Part shown: one piece after another, positions 57,800-64,000 of the stretch
Position numbering within the stretch: position 1 is the first letter of the stretch
Layout: every line of letters starts with the position of its first letter
Assembly (NCBI GenBank): GCA_907163375.1
Contig: CAJQUW010007994.1
Span: forward strand, 372,001 to 436,000
DNA: 64,000 bases
Source: Prostheceraeus crozeri
Taxonomy: Eukaryota > Platyhelminthes > Polycladida > Euryleptidae
Direction: 5' to 3'
Notes under the pieces: generated by a model
Databases searched by the model: none
The model's input: only the letters and a program-made list of their open reading frames with translations
What the model was told of the DNA's origin: nothing
Program-made: the position numbers and the translations under genes

Positions 57800-57957
57800 G
57801 ACCGGCGCGCCCCCTCCCCCTCCCCCTCCCCCCCCTCGAAAACGACAGAGTGTGAGACTCGGATGTGTTGGTCTCGTATGGGTTGACGTGGCCGACCGCC
57901 TAGGGTGACGTGGGCGACCGTCTAGGTTGACGTGGGCGACCGTCTAGGTTGGCGTGG
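57800..57957. repeat. C-rich tract and short tandem repeat at the satellite edge
   Basis: A CCCCCT-type tract at about 57808-57837 is followed by about four tandem units of roughly 22-24 bases with the core GTTGACGTGGGCGACCGTCT (57881-57957). Confidence 0.8.
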
Positions 57958-57959
57958 TG

Positions 57960-60900
57960 GAATGGTGAAACGGACTTTAGATTCGTGATCAGCGTAAAAT
58001 TCCGCATCGGTATGGTGAATTTGAAGTCAATCGGCGAGAAAAAATGTTTCTTCAAAATTTTGGCAGAGTTAAAATTTGGGACGTTTTGGTCTGTAGCGCC
58101 CAAACGAAGCATCCGATGAGAAAACGGAGGCCAGATTCGGATTCCGCGTGAAATTCTGCATCGGTATGGTGAATTTGAACGCCATCGGAGAGAAAAAATT
58201 TTCGCTGACTCCCCCCCCCTCTGGACAGCTTGCTTCGATTTTGGCTTCCAGTGGACGGATTTTGTCGTGCGATAGCTCGTTTGAAAGCTAAGAGTGAGAC
58301 AAATTCAGTGAAAGAATCGGCTTGTTCCTATCTGTCTTCGTTTAGATGTGAGACGCATTTAAGATTTTGGGACATTGGCGAAAAACGACAGAGTTAGAAT
58401 TTGGGACGTTTTGGGCTCTAGCTTCAAAACGAAGCATCGGATTGGAAAACGGATTTCAGATTTGGAATCAGCGTGAAATTCTTTATCTGTATGGTGAGTT
58501 TCAAGTCAATCGGCGACAAAAAATTTTCAACATTTTTCGAAAAAACGACAGAGTTAGAATTTGGGACGTTTTGGTGTGTGGCGCCCAAGCGAACCATCGG
58601 ATGGGAAAACGGAGGCCAGATTCGGATTCAGCGTGAAATTCCGCATCGGTATGGTGAGTTTCAAGTCAATCGGAGAGAAAAATTTTCGCTGACTCCCCCC
58701 CCCTCTGGACAGCTCGCTTCGATTTTGGCTTCCAGTGGACGGATTTTGTCGTGCCATAGCTCGTTTGAAAGCTAAGAGTGAGACAAATTCAGTGAAAGAA
58801 TCGGCTTGTTCCTATATGTCTTCGTTCAAAAGTTAGAGCGGTTACAAGAGTTTAGGTCGGAGCTCGCTCACCTGAAAAAATCCTAAGTGTCAGAGTGACT
58901 TTGTATGGGTAAAATTTTGAAAATTTTCCAAAGTGTGGAATTTCGACCTGGGACCGTCACCAAAACATTTTTCATCAAATTTTGAAATTTCACTGACATC
59001 CCCCCCCCTCTGGACAGCTTGCTTCGATTTTGGCTTCCAGTGGACGGATTTTGTCGTGCGATAGCTCGTTTGAAAGCTAAGAGTGAGACAAATTCAGTGA
59101 AAGAAACGGCTTGTTCCTATCTGTCTTCATTCAAAAGTTAGAGCGGTTACAAGATTTTAGGTCGGAGCTCGCTCACCTGAAAAAATCCTAAGTGTCAGAG
59201 TGACTTTGTATGGGTAAAATTTTGAAAATTTTCCAAAGTGTGGAATTTCGACCTGGGACCGTCACCAAAACATTTTTCATCAAATTTTGAAATTTCACTG
59301 ACGTCCCCCCCCTCTGGACAGCTTGCTTCGATTTTGGCTTCCAGTGGACGGATTTGGTCGTGCCATAGCTCGTTTGAAAGCTAAGAGTGAGACAAATTCA
59401 GTGAAAGAATCGGCTTGTTCCTATCTGTCTTCCTTTAGATGTGAGACGCCATTTAAGATTTTGGGACATTGGCGAAAAACGACAGAGTTAGAATTTGGGA
59501 CGTTTTGGGCTCTAGCTTCAAAACGAAGCATCGGATTGGAAAACGGATTTCAGATTGGAATCAGCGTGAAATTCTTTATCTGTATGGTGAGTTTCAAGTC
59601 AATCGGCGACAAAAAATTTTCAACATTTTTCGAAAAAACGACAGAGTTAGAATTTGGGACGTTTTGGTGTGTGGCGCCCAAACGAACCATCGGATGGGAA
59701 AACGGAGGCCAGATTCGGATTCAGCGTGAAATTCTGCATCGGTATGGTGCGTTTCAAGTCAATCGGAGAGAAAAATTTTCGCTGACTCCCCCCCCTCTGG
59801 ACAGCTCGCTTCGATTTTGGCTTCCAGTGGACGGATTTTGTCGTGCCATAGCTTGTTTGAAAGCTAAGAGTGAGACAAATTCAGTGAAAGAATCGGCTTG
59901 TTCCTATCTGTCTTCGTTCAAAAGTTAGAGCGGTTACAAGATTTTAGGTCGGAGCTCGCTCACCTGAAAAAATCCTAAGTGTCAGAGTGACTTTGTATGG
60001 GTAAAATTTTGAAAATTTTCCAAAGTGTGGAATTTCGACCTGGGACCGTCACCAAAACATTTTTCATCAAATTTTGAAATTTCACTGACATCCCCCCCCC
60101 TCTGGACAGCTTGCTTCGATTTTGGCTTCCAGTGGACGGATTTTGTCGTGCGATAGCTCGTTTGAAAGCTAAGAGTGAGACAAATTCAGTGAAAGAAACG
60201 GCTTGTTCCTATCTGTCTTCATTCAAAAGTTAGAGCGGTTACAAGATTTTAGGTCGGAGCTCGCTCACCTGAAAAAATCCTAAGTGTCAGAGTGACTTTG
60301 TATGGGTAAAATTTTGAAAATTTTCCAAAGTGTGGAATTTCGACCTGGGACCGTCACCAAAACATTTTTCATCAAATTTTGAAATTTCACTGACGTCCCC
60401 CCCCTCTGGACAGCTTGCTTCGATTTTGGCTTCCAGTGGACGGATTTGGTCGTGCCATAGCTCGTTTGAAAGCTAAGAGTGAGACAAATTCAGTGAAAGA
60501 ATCGGCTTGTTCCTATCTGTCTTCGTTTAGATGTGAGACGCCATTTAAGATTTTGGGACATTGGCGAAAAACGACAGAGTTAGAATTTGGGACGTTTTGG
60601 GCTCTAGCTTCAAAACGAAGCATCGGATTGGAAAACGGATTTCAGATTGGAATCAGCGTGAAATTCTTTATCTGTATGGTGAGTTTCAAGTCAATCGGCG
60701 ACAAAAAATTTTCAACATTTTTCGAAAAAACGACAGAGTTAGAATTTGGGACGTTTTGGTGTGTGGCGCCCAAACGAACCATCGGATGGGAAAACGGAGG
60801 CCAGATTCGGATTCAGCGTGAAATTCCGCATCGGTATGGTGAGTTTCAAGTCAATCGGAGAGAAAAATTTTCGCTGACTCCCCCCCCCTCTGGACAGCTC

Positions 60901-63900
60901 GCTTCGATTTTGGCTTCCAGTGGACGGATTTTGTCGTGCCATAGCTTGTTTGAAAGCTAAGAGTGAGACAAATTCAGTGAAAGAATCGGCTTGTTCCTAT
61001 CTGTCTTCATTCAAAAGTTAGAGCGGTTACAAGATTTTAGGTCGGAGCTCGCTCACCTGAAAAAATCCTAAGTGTCAGAGTGACTTTGTATGGGTAAAAT
61101 TTTGAAAATTTTCCAAAGTGTGGAATTTCGACCTGGGACCGTCACCAAAACATTTTTCATCAAATTTTGAAATTTCACTGACGTCCCCCCCCCTCTGGAC
61201 AGCTTGCTTCGATTTTGGCTTCCAGTGGACGGATTTTGTCGTGCCATAGCTCGTTTGAAAGCTAAGAGTGAGACAAATTCAGTGAAAGAAACGGCTTGTT
61301 CCTATCTGTCTTCATTCAAAAGTTAGAGCGGTTACAAGATTTTAGGTCGGAGCTCGCTCACCTGAAAAAATCCTAAGTGTCAGAGTGACTTTGTATGGGT
61401 AAAATTTTGAAAATTTTCCAAAGTGTGGAATTTCGACCTGGGACCGTCACCAAAACATTTTTCATCAAATTTTGAAATTTCACTGACGTCCCCCCCCTCT
61501 GGACAGCTTGCTTCGATTTTGGCTTCCAGTGGACGGATTTGGTCGTGCCATAGCTCGTTTGAAAGCTAAGAGTGAGACAAATTCAGTGAAAGAATCGGCT
61601 TGTTCCTATCTGTCTTCGTTTAGATGTGAGACGCCATTTAAGATTTTGGGACATTGGCGAAAAACGACAGAGTTAGAATTTGGGACGTTTTGGGCTCTAG
61701 CTTCAAAAAGAAGCATCGGATTGGAAAACGGATTTCAGATTTGGAATCAGCGTGAAATTCTTTATCTGTATGGTGAGTTTCAAGTCAATCGGCGACAAAA
61801 AATTTTCAACATTTTTCGAAAAAACGACAGAGTTAGAATTTTGGACGTTTTGGTGTGTAGCGCCCAAACGAACCATCGGATGGGAAAACGGAGGCCAGAT
61901 TCGGATTCAGCGTGAAATTCTGCATCGGTATGGTGAGTTTCAAGTCAATCGGAGAGAAAAATTTTCGCTGACTCCCCCCCCCTCTGGACAGCTCGCTTCG
62001 ATTTTGGCTTCCAGTGGACGGATTTTGTCGTGCCATAGCTTGTTTGAAAGCTAAGAGTGAGACAAATTCAGTGAAAGAATCGGCTTGTTCCTATCTGTCT
62101 TCGTTCAAAAGTTAGAGCGGTTACAAGATTTTAGGTCGGAGCTCGCTCACCTGAAAAAATCCTAAGTGTCAGAGTGACTTTGTATGGGTAAAATTTTGAA
62201 AATTTTCCAAAGTGTGGAATTTCGACCTGGGACCGTCACCAAAACATTTTTCATCAAATTTTGAAATTTCACTGACGTCCCCCCCCTCTGGACAGCTTGC
62301 TTCGATTTTGGCTTCCAGTGGACGGATTTTGTCGTGCGATAGCTCGTTTGAAAGCTAAGAGTGAGACAAATTCAGTGAAAGAAACGGCTTGTTCCTATCT
62401 GTCTTCATTCAAAAGTTAGAGCGGTTACAAGATTTTAGGTCGGAGCTCGCTCACCTGAAAAAATCCTAAGTGTTAGAGTGACTTTGTATGGGTAAAATTT
62501 TGAAAATTTTCCAAAGTGTGGAATTTCGACCTGGGACCGTCACCAAAACATTTTTCATCAAATTTTGAAATTTCACTGACGTCCCCCCCCTCTGGACAGC
62601 TTGCTTCGATTTTGGCTTCCAGTGGACGGATTTGGTCGTGCCATAGCTCGTTTGAAAGCTAAGAGTGAGACAAATTCAGTGAAAGAATCGGCTTGTTCCT
62701 ATCTGTCTTCGTTTAGATGTGAGACGCCATTTAAGATTTTGGGACATTGGCGAAAAACGACAGAGTTAGAATTTGGGACGTTTTGGGCTCTAGCTTCAAA
62801 AACGAAGCATCGGATTGGAAAACGGATTTCAGATTTGGAATCAGCGTGAAATTCTTTATCTGTATGGTGAGTTTCAAGTCAATCGGCGACAAAAAATTTT
62901 CAACATTTTTCGAAAAAACGACAGAGTTAGAATTTGGGACGTTTTGGTGTGTGGCGCCCAAACGAGCCATCGGATGGGAAAACGGAGGCCAGATTCGGAT
63001 TCAGCGTGAAATTCCGCATCGGTATGGTGAGTTTCAAGTCAATCGGAGAGAAAAATTTTCGCTGACTCCCCCCCCCTCTGGACAGCTCGCTTCGATTTTG
63101 GCTTCCAGTGGACGGATTTTGTCGTGCCATAGCTTGTTTGAAAGCTAAGAGTGAGACAAATTCAGTGAAAGAATCGGCTTGTTCCTATCTGTCTTCGTTC
63201 AAAAGTTAGAGCGGTTACAAGATTTTAGGTCGGAGCTCGCTCACCTGAAAAAATCCTAAGTGTCAGAGTGACTTTGTATGGGTAAAATTTTGAAAATTTT
63301 CCAAAGTGTGGAATTTCGACCTGGGACCGTCACCAAAACATTTTTCATCAAATTTTGAAATTTCACTGACGTCCCCCCCCTCTGGACAGCTTGCTTCGAT
63401 TTTGGCTTCCAGTGGACGGATTTGGTCGTGCCATAGCTCGTTTGAAAGCTAAGAGTGAGACAAATTCAGTGAAAGAATCGGCTTGTTCCTATCTGTCTTC
63501 GTTTAGATGTGAGACGCCATTTAAGATTTTGGGACATTGGCGAAAAACGACAGAGTTAGAATTTGGGACGTTTTGGGCTCTAGCTTCAAAAAGAAGCATC
63601 GGATTGGAAAACGGATTTCAGATTTGGAATCAGCGTGAAATTCTTTATCTGTATGGTGAGTTTCAAGTCAATCGGCGACAAAAAATTTTCAACATTTTTC
63701 GAAAAAACGACAGAGTTAGAATTTGGGACGTTTTGGTGTGTGGCGCCCAAACGAACCATCGGATGGGAAAACGGAGGCCAGATTCGGATTCAGCGTGAAA
63801 TTCCGCATCGGTATGGTGAGTTTCAAGTCAATCGGAGAGAAAAATTTTCGCTGACTCCCCCCCCCTCTGGACAGCTCGCTTCGATTTTGGCTTCCAGTGG

Positions 63901-64000
63901 ACGGATTTTGTCGTGCCATAGCTTGTTTGAAAGCTAAGAGTGAGACAAATTCAGTGAAAGAATCGGCTTGTTCCTATCTGTCTTCGTTCAAAAGTTAGAG
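57960..64000. repeat. Satellite array with a 1093-bp higher-order repeat
   Basis: The landmark TCTGGACAG recurs at 58220, 58704, 59009, 59313, 59796, 60101, 60405, 60889, 61194, 61498, 61983, 62287, 62591, 63077, 63381 and 63866. The spacings are long (483-486) or short (304-305) in the order long-short-short, giving a higher-order unit of about 1093 bp. The order breaks once near 63.4 kb, where one short unit is missing. Each unit holds a C-run of 7-10 bases. Units are nearly identical. Repeated open frames (such as one starting MLRFWLPVDGFGR) are a by-product. The array continues past the window end. Confidence 0.95.

Noticed and set aside
58367-63937. Repeated 60-200-codon open frames across the satellite
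   Set aside because: Open by chance and copied by the tandem array; frames differ between monomers and no domain is seen.

Overview
This is a piece of an animal nuclear genome, most likely a marine invertebrate. The evidence is spliced host genes with GT-AG introns (the last exons of a dynein-2 intermediate chain), an intronless-looking rhodopsin-family GPCR, a low GC content, and many metazoan transposon types (Polinton, Ty3/gypsy, Penelope, RTE/Jockey-like LINE, Tc1, hAT). The phylum cannot be fixed from the sequence alone.

Layout. 1-4.16 kb: three 3' exons of DYNC2I2/WDR34, with a foldback element and a smaller hairpin in its introns. 4.47-29.57 kb: a Ty3/gypsy LTR retrotransposon (219-bp LTRs, 5-bp target duplication AGTGA) lying on the minus strand. 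A 20.8-kb Polinton (8178-29005) sits inside its gag region, with 354-bp terminal inverted repeats and a 6-bp duplication GTAACT. 29.7-31.3 kb: a Tc1-type transposon with an open transposase. 31.3-46.9 kb: gene-poor DNA with a (TA)n tract, a diverged pair of gene-like fragments, and a head-to-head Penelope GIY-YIG inverted duplication (37.5-39.5 kb). 46.9-48.3 kb: an orphan class A GPCR. 49.5-54.4 kb: a hAT-like non-autonomous element and a decayed LINE that carries a nested MITE. 56.2 kb: a tRNA-like sequence. 57.8 kb to the window end: a satellite array with a higher-order period of about 1093 bp.

The Polinton holds most of the biology. Its plus-strand block encodes an IAP-type UBA-RING protein, small unknown proteins, the packaging ATPase, a chromodomain integrase, virion proteins, the double-jelly-roll major capsid protein and the adenain-like protease. 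Its minus strand encodes a PC4-like candidate, a clear two-repeat TBP-like protein, the protein-primed DNA polymerase B with N-terminal zinc fingers, and an accessory gene whose seven coding exons are all phase 0. The right end has a divergent promoter between a small Ser/Pro-rich protein and a small Cys-rich protein. Several promoters share a TATATAAG box, two with a CRE or AP-1 site just upstream. E2F-type sites lie upstream of the spliced gene. Together these suggest an element that brought its own transcription factors, a candidate apoptosis modulator and cell-cycle-responsive promoters. The copy is a fossil with roughly ten interruptions in its core genes, but its termini are almost identical, so it is young.

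All identifications were made by eye from translated motifs; no database search was run.
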